From Candidatus Gastranaerophilales bacterium (GTDB lineage: Bacteria > Cyanobacteriota > Vampirovibrionia > Gastranaerophilales > Gastranaerophilaceae), in NCBI GenBank assembly GCA_944325575.1, contig CALVAR010000018.1, positions 1-50,016 on the forward strand: DNA of 50,016 nucleotides, written 5' to 3'. Position 1 is the stretch's first letter. Every line of letters begins with the position of its first letter. The position numbers and the translations under genes are program-made. Of this stretch, positions 1 through 11,789 are shown piece by piece. The notes beneath the pieces are model-generated. The model was not told the origin of the DNA, ran no database searches, and saw only the letters and a list, made by a program, of their open reading frames with translations.

Positions 1-146
1 GGCTGCTGCAAAAATTGCCTCAAAACACAACTGTTTCTAATCAAGGTTACAACAGGGGCGTGCCGCCCCCGTACCCCCTGCATATTACTCTTAAAACGAA
101 TTGAATATAGGGAAGTTTTATTGAAAATCTTATATGAAATCCGTAG

Positions 147-166
147 GTTGGGCATACCTGCCCAAC
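147..166. repeat. Perfect hairpin, GTTGGGCA arms
   Basis: Two exact 8-base arms, GTTGGGCA and TGCCCAAC, flank a TACC loop. No U-run follows, so it is not a standard intrinsic terminator. It sits next to the composite palindrome at 179-300 and is probably part of the same accumulation of palindromic repeats. Confidence 0.6.
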
Positions 167-178
167 TCAATAAATCCT

Positions 179-300
179 GTCATTCTGAAGCATCGAATGT
201 GTTTTGCTGCAAAAATATTGCTATGTTCAGAATCTTACCAGTCTGATACACAAATCCAAAGCCGGTAAGATCCTGAGCTCGCTTTGCTCCTCAGGATGAC
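179..300. repeat. Composite palindromic element with GTCATTCTGA/TCAGGATGAC ends
   Basis: The ends GTCATTCTGA (179-188) and TCAGGATGAC (291-300) are inverted copies with 9 of 10 positions matching. Inside, TTCAGAATCTTACC and GGTAAGATCCTGAG are again inverted copies of each other. The element can therefore fold as two side-by-side hairpins or one long one. It has no reading frame. The pattern looks like the small dispersed palindromes (REP/MITE-like) of many AT-rich bacterial genomes. A genome-wide copy count is not possible from this window. Confidence 0.6.
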
Positions 301-559
301 AACTTCTTACATAATAAATATTATCAATACATAACTTACTGCATACTTATTATGGTGAATAATCTTTTTTATTAAGAGTTATATCGCTGACCCGAACATT
401 TGAACCTGCACTTATAAAATTTTTGTATAATAAATATCACTAATTCCACCCACTTGACAGGTTTTTCTTGTAGCCGTGCATATTTGAATCTAAATGTAAC
501 AATTTTGTATATTATTGTTAAAAAATATTTCGCTTAAATTTAAAAAAGCCTGTTTTTTC

Positions 560-587
560 TTGACGGGCATGTTTTAGTGAATAAGAT
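560..587 (+). promoter_or_regulatory. Candidate promoter for rpoB
   Basis: TTGACG at 560-565 is followed after 16 bases by TAAGAT at 582-587. The -35 match is good and the -10 match is moderate. A transcript from here would carry a leader of about 140 bases before the rpoB start. The surrounding AT-rich sequence gives several other weak matches, so this is a candidate only. Confidence 0.3.
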
Positions 588-735
588 TATAGAATGGTTA
601 GATATGAGTAAAAATGTATTGTAATTACAAATATTTATAAATAGCGGGGCGTTGGGCTCTGCTATGCCCGAAAATTTAATAACAACAGTTTACACAAGAA
701 ATAATGTAGTACGCCACATTTAGCGAGGTAAATAA

Positions 736-3700
736 ATGTCGACAACAAATCAAGCAACCAGAGTAACACCAATGGGTATCCCTAGTACCAGATTGGATGA
801 TTTACCTGACTTAATCGAAGTTCAAAAGAATTCTTTTGAATGGTTTTTAAAAGAAGGCTTAAAGGAAGAATTACTTTCATTCTCTCCTATAAAAGACTAT
901 ACAGGCCGTTTGGAATTACATTTCCTTCCTAATTACACGTTTGACAATCCGAAATATACGATTGAAGAAGCTCGTATTCACGATGCTACTTATGCAAAAC
1001 AACTGCGTGTAATGGTAAGATTGGTTAACCGTGATACCGGTGAAATCAAAGAACAGGAAGTGTACATCGGTGATATTCCTACGATGACAGATAAAGGTAC
1101 ATTCATCGTAAACGGTGCTGAACGTGTAATCGTTTCACAGATTGTTCGTTCACCCGGTGTTTACTTTAAACGTGAAATATCTCCTACAGGTAAACGTTTG
1201 TACAATGCTACTTTGATTCCTAACAGAGGTGCATGGTTAAAAATTGAAACTGATGCAAACGATGTTATCTACGTTAAGATTGATAAAAACAGAAAAATCC
1301 TTGCAACAACTTTACTTAAAGCATTGGGTATTACTGTTTCTGAGATGGAAACTCTGTTTACACACGCAGAATTCCTGAAAAAGACTCTTGATAAAGATAC
1401 AACAGAAACTACAGATGATGCTTTAATTGAAATTTATAAAAAACTAAGACCGGGCGATCCTGCTTCTGCTGCAGGCGGACGTTCTATACTGGAAGCACGT
1501 TTCTTTGATGAAAAGAAATACGATATAGGTCGTGTAGGTCGTTATAAATTGAATAAAAAACTCGGTTTGAACCTGCCTGAAACTCAAAGAACAATTACTG
1601 TTCAAGATTTGGTAGCTTCAATCGAATATTTGATTAACTTAACATATGATGAAGGTTCTGTAGATGATATCGACCACCTCGGTAACAGAAGAATCCGTTC
1701 AGTTGGTGAATTGCTCCAGAACCAGTTCAGAGTCGGTCTTTCAAGAATTGAAAGAATTGTTAAAGAAAGAATGACTCTTCAGGATTCTGACACTTTGACA
1801 CCTTTGAATCTTTTAAACACTAAACCTTTAGTTGCTTCATTAAAAGAATTCTTCGGTTCATCACAGTTGTCACAGTTCATGGACCAGATTAACCCTCTGG
1901 CTGAATTGACTCACAAAAGACGTATTTCAGCTTTAGGACCCGGCGGTCTTGTCAGAGAAAGAGCCGGATTCGCAGTTCGTGACATCCACCCTTCACACTA
2001 CGGACGTATTTGTCCGGTTGAAACTCCGGAAGGTCCGAACGCAGGTCTTATCGGTTCATTGGCTACACACGCAAAGGTTAATGATTACGGATTTATCGAA
2101 TCTCCGTTCTTTGCTGTTAAAGACGGTGTAGTTACTGACGAAGTACACTACCTCACGGCTGACGAAGAAGACAACCTCCGTATTGCACCTGCAGACCTTG
2201 AGTTGAATGAAGACAGAAGTATTAAATATCCGTACGTACCTGTACGTTACAGATCAGAATTTACAATGTCAGAAGCAAACAGAGTTGACTTTATCGGTGT
2301 TTCTCCGATTCAGATTTTCTCCGTTGCTACTTCATTGATTCCGTTCATTGAGCACGATGATGCTAACCGTGCATTGATGGGTTCTAACATGCAGCGTCAG
2401 TCAGTACCTCTTCTTATTACAGACCGTCCTGTTGTTGGTACGGGTCTTGAAAAGAGAGCTGCTAAAGACTCGGGTATGGTTGTTGTATCCGATGTTGACG
2501 GTACTGTTGAAAAGGTAGTCGGTGAAGAAATTTATATAAGAGATAAAGCTAATAAACTTCACAGATACCAATTAATGAAATATGTAAGAAGCAACCAGGA
2601 TACCTGCATTAACCAGAAACCAATTGTAAGAGACGGCGACGAAGTTAAAGCAGGCGATGTAATCGCAGACGGTGCTTCTACTCACTGCGGCGAGTTATCA
2701 CTCGGTAAGAACGTACTTCTTGCTTATATGCCTTGGGAAGGCTATAACTACGAGGATGCTATCCTGCTTTCCGAAAGATGCGTTCACGATGATATCTTCA
2801 CATCAGTGCACATTGAAAAACTAGAAATAGACGCACGTCAGACAAAACTCGGACCGGAAGAAATCACAAGAGAAGTTCCGAATGTTTCTGAGGATTCTTT
2901 ACGCCACCTTGATGAAAGAGGTATTGTAAGAATCGGTGCGAGAGTTTATGCTGACGATATTCTGGTAGGTAAAGTTACACCTAAAGGTGAATCTGAACAT
3001 CCGCCGGAAGAAAAATTGTTAAGAGCAATCTTTGCTGAAAAAGCAAGAGACGTAAAAGATAACTCATTGAGAGTTCCTCACGGTGAAGGCGGCCGTGTAG
3101 TCGACGTTAAAGTATTTGACCGTGAAAAAGGCGACGAGCTGCCTCCTGGAGCTAACACTGTTATCAGAGTTTATATTGCTCAAAAACGTAAAGTATCAGT
3201 CGGTGATAAACTTTCAGGCCGTCACGGAAACAAAGGTATTGTATCAAGAATTCTTCCTAAAGAAGATATGCCTTTCTTGCCGGACGGAACACCTGTTGAT
3301 GTAGTTTTGAACCCTCTTGGTGTACCTTCCCGTATGAACGTGGGTCAGACTTACGAAAACCTTCTCGGTATGGCTGCATACCTGAATAAAGAATACTATG
3401 AAGCTCCGTCTTTTGATGAAATGTACGGCGGCGGTATGTCAGAAAAAGTTACCAAAGAAGAACTTCTCAAAGGTATCAAGAAAATGGGTATCGACTGGGT
3501 TGGCGAAGACGGTAAGGTTAGACTTATCGACGGCAGAACAGGCGAGCCGTTTGACAGACCTGTTGCTGTTGGTTTGACATATATATTGAAACTTGTTCAC
3601 CTTGTAGATGACAAAATTCACGCAAGAAGCACAGGCCCGTACTCACTTGTTACGCAGCAGCCTCTGGGCGGTAAAGCTCAATTCGGCGGCCAAAGATTCG

Positions 3701-4050
3701 GTGAGATGGAGGTTTGGGCGCTTGAAGCTTACGGTGCAGCATATACTCTTCAAGAAATGTTAACAATCAAATCAGATGATGTTAACGGACGTTCAAGAGC
3801 TTATGAAGCAATCGTTAAAGGTGATAACATCCCGAGACCGGGTATTCCGGAGTCATTTAAAGTACTCGTTAGAGAACTTCAGTCTATCGGTTTGGATATC
3901 ACTGTTGCTAAAAAAGGCGGTGAAGAAGTTGACCTGATGTCTGATACGGATGATTTAAGAAAATCTTCTGCAAAAAGAACATTATCAGATATTGATTCAG
4001 AGTTGTTGAATATCAACTTCTTTGAAACACCGACAACATTCAAAGAATAA
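736..4050 (+). CDS. rpoB: DNA-directed RNA polymerase subunit beta
   Basis: Beta subunit of RNA polymerase, which together with beta-prime forms the catalytic cleft. The 1104-residue product has the family's full set of conserved blocks. The rifampicin-pocket region starts near residue 374 ([20 protein letters not shown]) and keeps the Asp, His and Ser positions typical of sensitive enzymes; the NPLAELTH wording resembles cyanobacterial RpoB. The HGNKG motif and the C-terminal [20 protein letters not shown] block that packs against beta-prime are present. ATG start with GCGAGG just upstream. It is followed by rpoC1 after a 139-base spacer holding a palindromic repeat. The length is that of a compact beta without large lineage insertions. 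Confidence 0.98.
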   Translation: MSTTNQATRVTPMGIPSTRLDDLPDLIEVQKNSFEWFLKEGLKEELLSFSPIKDYTGRLELHFLPNYTFDNPKYTIEEARIHDATYAKQLRVMVRLVNRDTGEIKEQEVYIGDIPTMTDKGTFIVNGAERVIVSQIVRSPGVYFKREISPTGKRLYNATLIPNRGAWLKIETDANDVIYVKIDKNRKILATTLLKALGITVSEMETLFTHAEFLKKTLDKDTTETTDDALIEIYKKLRPGDPASAAGGRSILEARFFDEKKYDIGRVGRYKLNKKLGLNLPETQRTITVQDLVASIEYLINLTYDEGSVDDIDHLGNRRIRSVGELLQNQFRVGLSRIERIVKERMTLQDSDTLTPLNLLNTKPLVASLKEFFGSSQLSQFMDQINPLAELTHKRRISALGPGGLVRERAGFAVRDIHPSHYGRICPVETPEGPNAGLIGSLATHAKVNDYGFIESPFFAVKDGVVTDEVHYLTADEEDNLRIAPADLELNEDRSIKYPYVPVRYRSEFTMSEANRVDFIGVSPIQIFSVATSLIPFIEHDDANRALMGSNMQRQSVPLLITDRPVVGTGLEKRAAKDSGMVVVSDVDGTVEKVVGEEIYIRDKANKLHRYQLMKYVRSNQDTCINQKPIVRDGDEVKAGDVIADGASTHCGELSLGKNVLLAYMPWEGYNYEDAILLSERCVHDDIFTSVHIEKLEIDARQTKLGPEEITREVPNVSEDSLRHLDERGIVRIGARVYADDILVGKVTPKGESEHPPEEKLLRAIFAEKARDVKDNSLRVPHGEGGRVVDVKVFDREKGDELPPGANTVIRVYIAQKRKVSVGDKLSGRHGNKGIVSRILPKEDMPFLPDGTPVDVVLNPLGVPSRMNVGQTYENLLGMAAYLNKEYYEAPSFDEMYGGGMSEKVTKEELLKGIKKMGIDWVGEDGKVRLIDGRTGEPFDRPVAVGLTYILKLVHLVDDKIHARSTGPYSLVTQQPLGGKAQFGGQRFGEMEVWALEAYGAAYTLQEMLTIKSDDVNGRSRAYEAIVKGDNIPRPGIPESFKVLVRELQSIGLDITVAKKGGEEVDLMSDTDDLRKSSAKRTLSDIDSELLNINFFETPTTFKE

Positions 4051-4057
4051 AATTGGA

Positions 4058-4144
4058 TTGTCATGCCGGAAATTCTCCGGCATCTATCCAACTTTTGAAA
4101 TATCTTCTAATTTGGAAAGATTCTGAAATAGTTCGGAATGACAA
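4058..4144. repeat. Palindromic element in the rpoB-rpoC1 spacer
   Basis: The ends TTGTCATGCCGGAA and TTCGGAATGACAA are imperfect inverted repeats. The left half forms a strong hairpin, ATGCCGGA/TCCGGCAT, nested in TTGGAT/ATCCAA. The element fills most of the spacer between rpoB and rpoC1 and ends about 45 bases before the rpoC1 start. It has no reading frame and no U-run. It resembles small dispersed palindromes ending in GTCAT seen in many bacterial genomes, and is related in style to 179-300. Confidence 0.6.
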
Positions 4145-4186
4145 AATATAAAAATATAATTTAGCAATAATAAAATAAGGAGATAA

Positions 4187-5905
<1,719 letters not shown>

Positions 5906-6018
5906 CGGAATCTGACAGGTACACTAAAACATTTCGGTGCTGTGAATCGATTTTATGACAAGACAAAATTAACACCTTGGAATTAGAACAAAATACAAAC
6001 TAAAGGGAAATATAAATA

Positions 6019-9000
6019 ATGGATACATTAATTCAACCACACCATAAAAAAACAATGGAGTTCATAAACCAGATTGTGAACAAAAAAGCATTGAATAACC
6101 TTTTGGCTCAGGTTTACCTTGAATACGGCGGTTCAAAAGCTGCTACTCTTGCAAACAGCCTGAAAAACCTCGGTTACAAATATGCTACTCTGTCAGGTAC
6201 AACAATTTCTATCAGCGATTTGAGCGTACCTCCGGTGAAGAAACAACTGCTTGCAGAAGCAGAAGCTGAAATTGAAAAATCTACAAACAGATACTTAAAA
6301 GGTGAAATTACAGAGGTAGAAAGATATACAAAAGTTATCGATACCTGGTCAGAAACAACTGCTAAGTTAACTGAACAGGTAGTTGAAAACTTTGACAGAT
6401 TGAATCCGGTGTATATGATGGCATTCTCCGGTGCGAGAGGTAACCTTTCACAGGTATCACAGCTCGTTGGTATGAGAGGCTTGATGGCAGACGCACAGGG
6501 ACAAATCATCGACTTGCCGATTAAATCAAACTTTAAAGAAGGCTTGTCTGTTACTGAATACATCATCTCCTCTTACGGTGCACGTAAAGGTCTTGTAGAT
6601 ACAGCGTTAAAAACAGCTGACTCAGGATATTTGACAAGACGTCTTGTTGACGTAGCACAGGATGTAATCATCAGAGAAGATGATTGCCATACAACTAAAT
6701 CAATCACAATGACTGATATCAGAGATGGTGAAAAAATAGTTGTACCTTTAAAAGAAAGACTTTTGGGCAGAACTATTGCCGAAGATATTAAAGATGCTGA
6801 CGGCAATGTCCTTGTTAAAGCAGGTACAACAGTTGACAGAGAAGATATAAAGAAAATTGACGCTATTGAATTGCACGAACTCAAAGTTCGTTCTGCTTTG
6901 ACCTGTGCGCTTGAATACGGTGTATGCCGCAAGTGCTACGGCTGGGCAATGACTACTCAGAAAATGGTTGATACAGGTGAAGCAATCGGTATTATTGCTG
7001 CTCAGTCAATCGGTGAACCCGGTACTCAGCTTACAATGAGAACCTTCCACACCGGCGGTGTATTCAAAGGTTCAGGTGCAATGAAGCACATTGAAGCTGA
7101 TATTGACGGTGAAATCGTTTCTAAATTGAGAACAAAAGAAATGAGAACACGTCACGGTGATATTGTACAGGTTAACATACAGGAAGGCGATCTTGAATTA
7201 AAAGGCGCTAAAATGACAAGAAAATACCATATTCCGACAGGCGCAAAAATGTTTGTTGTTAATGGTATGAAACTTAAAAAAGGTGATCAAATTGCTGAAT
7301 TTGAACCGGCATCATCAGGTGACGGAAGCCGTTTAACAGAAAAGGCTACAAAGGATATTAACTCTGACCTTTCAGGTGAAGTATTCTTTGAAGATTTTGT
7401 TGCTGATGAAAAGAAAGACAGACAGGGCAACATCTCAAGAACTGCAAATAAAAACGGTATTGTATGGGTTTTAGGCGGTGACGTTTACAACCTTCCCGGC
7501 GGTTCTAAGATTCTTGTTAAAGACGGTCAGAAAATTAAAACAGGTGAAAAACTTGCAGAGACTCACATTTCATCTGAACACGGCGGTGAAGTAAGAGTCG
7601 GCGAAAACCTTGTTGTTGAAGAAGTTAAATTTGAAGGTAAGAAAATCAAGAAAATTGTTCAGGGTAAAGAACTGACAATCGTTATTGCTTCTATTGCGCC
7701 TTCTAACGCTACTTTTGAAACAACTAAGAAAGAACAATTCTGGACAGTTGACTCAACAGGCGAAAAATACATTGTTAAGTCTCCTGCTGATACAACAGTT
7801 GAAAACGGTATGATTATTGCCGAGTTGATTGATGACGAGTATGCCGTTCAATCTTCAGGTGAAATCAGATATCAGGGTATCGAGGTTGATGATAACCAGA
7901 TAATCACTAAACCCGGATCTGTTATATTCATTCCGGAAGAAGTACATCAGATTAATAAAGATGTTACTTTGAAAATGGTTGAAAATAATACATTCGTAAC
8001 TGCAGGTACAGAGGTTGTAAAAGACCTTTATACACACATTGACGGTATTGTTGAAATCAAAGAATTTAACGATATAATCCACGAAGTAGTTGTAAGACCG
8101 GGTGAAATTTATACACTCGATTCTATCGGTGATTTGAAGGTAGAAGAAGGTGAAGTAGTAGAAGCCGGTACAACAATTGCTCCTAAAATCAAGGCAAAAC
8201 AAACATCTATAGTTACAATCCTTGAATCAGAAAATGAAAATCTTGAAATCGATGATCTTGATGAAGAAATCGATGTAACTTCTTTAGATGAAGAATCTAT
8301 GGATAACAAACCTATACAGATTCTTGTAAGACCTGTACAGCAGTTTGATATCAAGCCTAAATCAGTAAGCATTGAGTTTGAAAGTACAGATGAGGCTATA
8401 AGCATAGTTCCTGTTACTCAGTTGCAATACAAAGACGGTGCCAGAGTCAGAAACCTTGACGGTGCTACTTTGACAAGAACCAGCTTAGTTCTTCAAATGC
8501 AGGGTTATTTGAGCCATTTAAAAGGTATGGTTGAAATGAACGGCGAAAATGAACTTAAGGTTGTTGTTCTTGAAACGTTAATCGTAAGACGTGAAGTTGA
8601 AGGTACAAACAGATCTTCTTTACAGACAGAACTTCTTGTTGAAAACGGTCAGGTTATTGCACCTAAAGAGCCTGTTGCTAAAACTCAGGTACTTGCTGTT
8701 AATGACGGTGTTGCAAGTATAAAAGACGACAGAGAAGATTTAAGAAGACTTCTTCTTATTTCTGATAATGTTGAACAGACAGTAAAACTTAAAACAAAAC
8801 CTGTTGTAAAAGAAGGTGACTTTGTAAGACGTGACGGTGTAATATCCGAAAGCGGAGAAACAACACCTACATCAGGTCAGGTTGTTGCTGTTAATAAAGA
8901 TTCTGTTGTAATAAGAATCGGTCGTCCGTACTTAATCAGCCCCGGTACAATGTTACAGGTTGATTCAGGTTCTCTGGTACTCAGAGGCGATATGTTAGCC

Positions 9001-9858
9001 AACCTTGTATTTGAAAGACAAAAAACAGGCGATATCGTACAGGGTCTTCCGAGAGTAGAAGAATTGTTAGAAGGTCGTAAACCTAAAGATTCTGCTATTC
9101 TTGCTGAGTTTGATGCTGTTGCAGAAATCGAAATCGAAGACGATGTGCCAAGATTATACCTTGTCAACGAAAACGGCAGAACAGAAATCAAATATCCGAT
9201 TGACTCTAATATCATTGTTCAGGACAAACAGCAGATTCATGTCGGTCAACCTTTGACAAGCGGTCCGTTGAATCCTCACGATGTTATCAGGTTAAACGGT
9301 ATCGAAGCTGCTCAGCAGTATCTTGTAGACGAAGTACAAAGAGTATACCGCTCTCAAGGTGTAGAAATTGCTGATAAGCACGTTGAAATCATTGTTCGTC
9401 AGATGACTAAGAAGGTTAAAGTTCTTGAATCAGGCGATACAAAACTCTTACCGGGTGAATTGATTGAAATTCAGTCATTGGAAATCGAAAATCAGGCTGT
9501 AGAAGAAGCAGGCGGTCAGCCGGCTACTTATGAACCTGTATTGCTCGGTATTACAAAAGCTTCTTTGAATACAGAAAGCTTCATCTCAGCAGCTTCCTTC
9601 CAGGAAACTACAAGAATCCTGACAGAAGCAGCTGTTGACGGTAAGAAAGACTTGTTAAGAGGTCTTAAAGAAAACGTAATTATCGGTAGATTGATACCTG
9701 CCGGTACAGGTTATTACCACTTAACACACGCTTCTGAAGAAAAAGATAAAGAAGCTCAAAGAAGAGCAGCACAAAAGAACAATGCCCGCAAACCTTCCGC
9801 AATCCTGGAAGAAATCGAGGGTATGTTCGGTGCTCCTGATTTCACCATAGGTGAATAA
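6019..9858 (+). CDS. rpoC2: DNA-directed RNA polymerase subunit beta-prime (RpoC2, C-terminal half)
   Basis: C-terminal half of the split beta-prime subunit, 1279 residues. A second zinc site is visible (C223, C296, C303, C306). The bridge/trigger region carries GIIAAQSIGEPGTQLTM and RTFHTGGVF at about residues 324-349. The region after the trigger loop is expanded by roughly 600 residues of repetitive beta-rich sequence, until normal beta-prime sequence resumes near RPYLISPGT and GLPRVEELLEGRKPK. That is the position of the cyanobacterial SI3 insertion of sandwich-barrel modules. ATG start with AAAGGGAAA upstream. It ends at a strong terminator shared with the converging ftsQ gene. Confidence 0.96.
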   Translation: MDTLIQPHHKKTMEFINQIVNKKALNNLLAQVYLEYGGSKAATLANSLKNLGYKYATLSGTTISISDLSVPPVKKQLLAEAEAEIEKSTNRYLKGEITEVERYTKVIDTWSETTAKLTEQVVENFDRLNPVYMMAFSGARGNLSQVSQLVGMRGLMADAQGQIIDLPIKSNFKEGLSVTEYIISSYGARKGLVDTALKTADSGYLTRRLVDVAQDVIIREDDCHTTKSITMTDIRDGEKIVVPLKERLLGRTIAEDIKDADGNVLVKAGTTVDREDIKKIDAIELHELKVRSALTCALEYGVCRKCYGWAMTTQKMVDTGEAIGIIAAQSIGEPGTQLTMRTFHTGGVFKGSGAMKHIEADIDGEIVSKLRTKEMRTRHGDIVQVNIQEGDLELKGAKMTRKYHIPTGAKMFVVNGMKLKKGDQIAEFEPASSGDGSRLTEKATKDINSDLSGEVFFEDFVADEKKDRQGNISRTANKNGIVWVLGGDVYNLPGGSKILVKDGQKIKTGEKLAETHISSEHGGEVRVGENLVVEEVKFEGKKIKKIVQGKELTIVIASIAPSNATFETTKKEQFWTVDSTGEKYIVKSPADTTVENGMIIAELIDDEYAVQSSGEIRYQGIEVDDNQIITKPGSVIFIPEEVHQINKDVTLKMVENNTFVTAGTEVVKDLYTHIDGIVEIKEFNDIIHEVVVRPGEIYTLDSIGDLKVEEGEVVEAGTTIAPKIKAKQTSIVTILESENENLEIDDLDEEIDVTSLDEESMDNKPIQILVRPVQQFDIKPKSVSIEFESTDEAISIVPVTQLQYKDGARVRNLDGATLTRTSLVLQMQGYLSHLKGMVEMNGENELKVVVLETLIVRREVEGTNRSSLQTELLVENGQVIAPKEPVAKTQVLAVNDGVASIKDDREDLRRLLLISDNVEQTVKLKTKPVVKEGDFVRRDGVISESGETTPTSGQVVAVNKDSVVIRIGRPYLISPGTMLQVDSGSLVLRGDMLANLVFERQKTGDIVQGLPRVEELLEGRKPKDSAILAEFDAVAEIEIEDDVPRLYLVNENGRTEIKYPIDSNIIVQDKQQIHVGQPLTSGPLNPHDVIRLNGIEAAQQYLVDEVQRVYRSQGVEIADKHVEIIVRQMTKKVKVLESGDTKLLPGELIEIQSLEIENQAVEEAGGQPATYEPVLLGITKASLNTESFISAASFQETTRILTEAAVDGKKDLLRGLKENVIIGRLIPAGTGYYHLTHASEEKDKEAQRRAAQKNNARKPSAILEEIEGMFGAPDFTIGE

Positions 9859-9883
9859 TAGTTCACATTTGATAAAATTGATA

Positions 9884-9922
9884 AAAAAGAAGACTCCTGT
9901 TATAAACAGGAGTCTTCTTTTT
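9884..9922. terminator. Bidirectional intrinsic terminator between rpoC2 and ftsQ
   Basis: A long perfect stem (GAAGACTCCTGTT paired with AACAGGAGTCTTC) is flanked by A-run and T-run. It therefore works for rpoC2 from the left and ftsQ from the right. It lies between the two converging stop codons. Confidence 0.93.
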
Positions 9923-9970
9923 ATACATTAATCCAGTTGTTTTTAATTTCATTGTATATTGTATTAAAAA

Positions 9971-10828
9971 CTACTCTTCTAATTTTATATATTGGGCATC
10001 TTCCCACCTTAGGTCGATGTATTTAATTTTCTTTTTCAGTGTTGTTATTTGCGGCAAAATTGCAGAAATATTTCTTACTCTGGACAATGCCATATAATCG
10101 AGTTCTCCCAGTCTGACATTAACAACGGGGAGTTTAATATATATATCTTTGGGATTTCTCATATCAATATATTCAACCGGCTGACCGGAGAATTGTTCCA
10201 TTGCGTGCACAATCATTTCGATTTTTTTAATTTTCTTTTCATCCCATGTTCTGTAATCATCGCCTTTTGTTCCGTATGTGAGAACAAGTATTGTTTTTCC
10301 GACATTCTTTAGCGGCAGATAATCACGTCCGATTAATTTACCTCCTTCTGCAAAAAATGCAATAGGCGGAACTTTTGGATCCGGTGAAATGCTTAGTATA
10401 GGACGTCTTTCAACAACTATAATATTTAACCTTGCCGGGAACCATAATCTCTGGATATAGACCTCTTTTATCGGCGGAAGTTTTTCTATTTCTTTTTCAA
10501 TATCAGATGTATTAAAAAGATAAATCGGTCTTTGCGGTACAGGATTTTGCCGTAATATAGAGATAATTCTGTATGTAGGCGTAATATTATTGCCCACAAT
10601 GTTTAATGTATTGTTGCTTGCAGATGAAAAAATATTTTTATTTAAATACCACTGCGGGAGCTTGTATACTTTATATCCTGCAAAAATAAGTGCGGCAATC
10701 ATAAACAAACGAACCCAGCAGCGAAACCATCTGAGACGCTCCTTGCCGCGTCTTACAGTTCTTTGCATCTGGTTAATTTTAACCCTGCGTTCTATATTTA
10801 TGTTGTCATTGTTATATTGATTCTGCAT
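9971..10828 (-). CDS. ftsQ: Cell division protein FtsQ (POTRA-domain)
   Basis: A divisome membrane protein that links the early and late division proteins. The 285-residue product has a basic cytoplasmic N-terminus, one membrane segment (about residues 41-57), a POTRA-like region (TLNIVGNNITPTYRI to VYIQRLWFPARLNIIVVERRP) and a beta domain with the FAEGGKLI stretch typical of FtsQ. It is the last gene of a murC-murB-ddl-ftsQ run, the normal dcw order. The usual next genes ftsA and ftsZ are missing, because the run converges on rpoC2. AAGGG lies directly before the ATG. Confidence 0.85.
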   Translation of the reverse strand: MQNQYNNDNINIERRVKINQMQRTVRRGKERLRWFRCWVRLFMIAALIFAGYKVYKLPQWYLNKNIFSSASNNTLNIVGNNITPTYRIISILRQNPVPQRPIYLFNTSDIEKEIEKLPPIKEVYIQRLWFPARLNIIVVERRPILSISPDPKVPPIAFFAEGGKLIGRDYLPLKNVGKTILVLTYGTKGDDYRTWDEKKIKKIEMIVHAMEQFSGQPVEYIDMRNPKDIYIKLPVVNVRLGELDYMALSRVRNISAILPQITTLKKKIKYIDLRWEDAQYIKLEE

Positions 10829-10838
10829 CCCTTATTTT

Positions 10839-11789
10839 CTATTTTCGAAGCGACGCTCCGTTTAAGATTATTTGTACAAGAGTATCATAATCTATGCCCA
10901 TTGCTTTAGATTGTGCAGGCAGATCGCTTAAATCAGTCATACCCGGGCTTGTGTTAATTTCCAATACATAGGGCATATTATCCGCTACAAGAAAGTCTAC
11001 ACGGCTTACACCTCTGCAAGCGCAAGCATTAAAAGCGTCAATTGCTATTTGTTTAACTTTTTGTGTCATTTCTGCTGACAGTTCTGCCGGTAGTATAAAT
11101 TCTGTAAGTCCGGCTGTATATTTTGCCTCGTAGTCGTACCATTCGGTTTTTGTACGGAATTCGAGTATTTCTGTAGCAAACATTTTGTCTCCGTCTTCCA
11201 GAACACCGACTGTGAGACTTTTGCCCTGTAAATACTCTTCTACCATTACATCCTGTCCGCACTGTGCTGATTTTTTGAAGCATTCTTCCATTTCAAGAGC
11301 ATTGTTAACCTTGTACATTCCTATGCTGGAACCTTCTGATACGGGTTTTAGCATAAACGGATATTTAAGCTCTTTTATTTTTTCCTTGTAATCTTCTCCT
11401 TTTCGCACAAGTACAGATTTGATAAGAGGTATTCCAGCTTCTTTAAGAATATTTTTTGTGTATTCTTTATTCATACAAACGGAACTCGACATAACACCGC
11501 AGCCTGTATAAGGAATACCCATAACTTCCAGCATTCCCTGAATGCATCCGTCCTCGCCGAATAATCCGTGCATTGCATTATATACAATTTCTATTTCTTT
11601 TTCTTTCAATACCTGTGCAATGTTATTATCAACTTCAATCATTTGTGCATTTTTATAACCAAGGTTTTGAAGTGCTTTAAAAACATTTTTACCGGAGCGT
11701 CTTGAGATTTCCGCTTCACTGGACGGTCCCCCGACAAGTACAGCTATTTTTGTGTTCAAATCTATTTTTTGTTCAACATTGTATCCCAT
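10839..11789 (-). CDS. ddl: D-alanine--D-alanine ligase
   Basis: ATP-grasp enzyme joining two D-alanines for the peptidoglycan stem peptide, in the cytoplasm. The 316-residue product has the N-terminal VLVGGPSSEAEIS motif, MHGLFGEDG, the ATP-grasp lysine region PFMLKPVSEGSSIGM, and the C-terminal RVDFLV and LEINTSPGMT Mg/ATP-binding motifs. The start overlaps the end of murB by 28 bases. An internal TTG near 11759 is the alternative but has no better ribosome-binding site. Overlap with murB and a short gap to ftsQ indicate one operon with coupled translation. Confidence 0.96.
   Translation of the reverse strand: MGYNVEQKIDLNTKIAVLVGGPSSEAEISRRSGKNVFKALQNLGYKNAQMIEVDNNIAQVLKEKEIEIVYNAMHGLFGEDGCIQGMLEVMGIPYTGCGVMSSSVCMNKEYTKNILKEAGIPLIKSVLVRKGEDYKEKIKELKYPFMLKPVSEGSSIGMYKVNNALEMEECFKKSAQCGQDVMVEEYLQGKSLTVGVLEDGDKMFATEILEFRTKTEWYDYEAKYTAGLTEFILPAELSAEMTQKVKQIAIDAFNACACRGVSRVDFLVADNMPYVLEINTSPGMTDLSDLPAQSKAMGIDYDTLVQIILNGASLRK

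Larger units (their letters stand above)
1..735. other. Non-coding region upstream of rpoB with palindromic repeats
   Basis: I see no convincing coding sequence in these 735 bases. They hold several hairpin-forming stretches: a GC-rich hairpin near 54-72, a perfect 8-bp hairpin at 147-166, and a composite palindrome at 179-300. The 3' part is very AT-rich and has a candidate promoter near 560-587. The rplL gene that usually lies just before rpoB is absent, so rpoB probably starts its own transcript. The extreme left edge could hold the end of an unseen gene's transcript, but no reading frame supports this. Confidence 0.6.
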
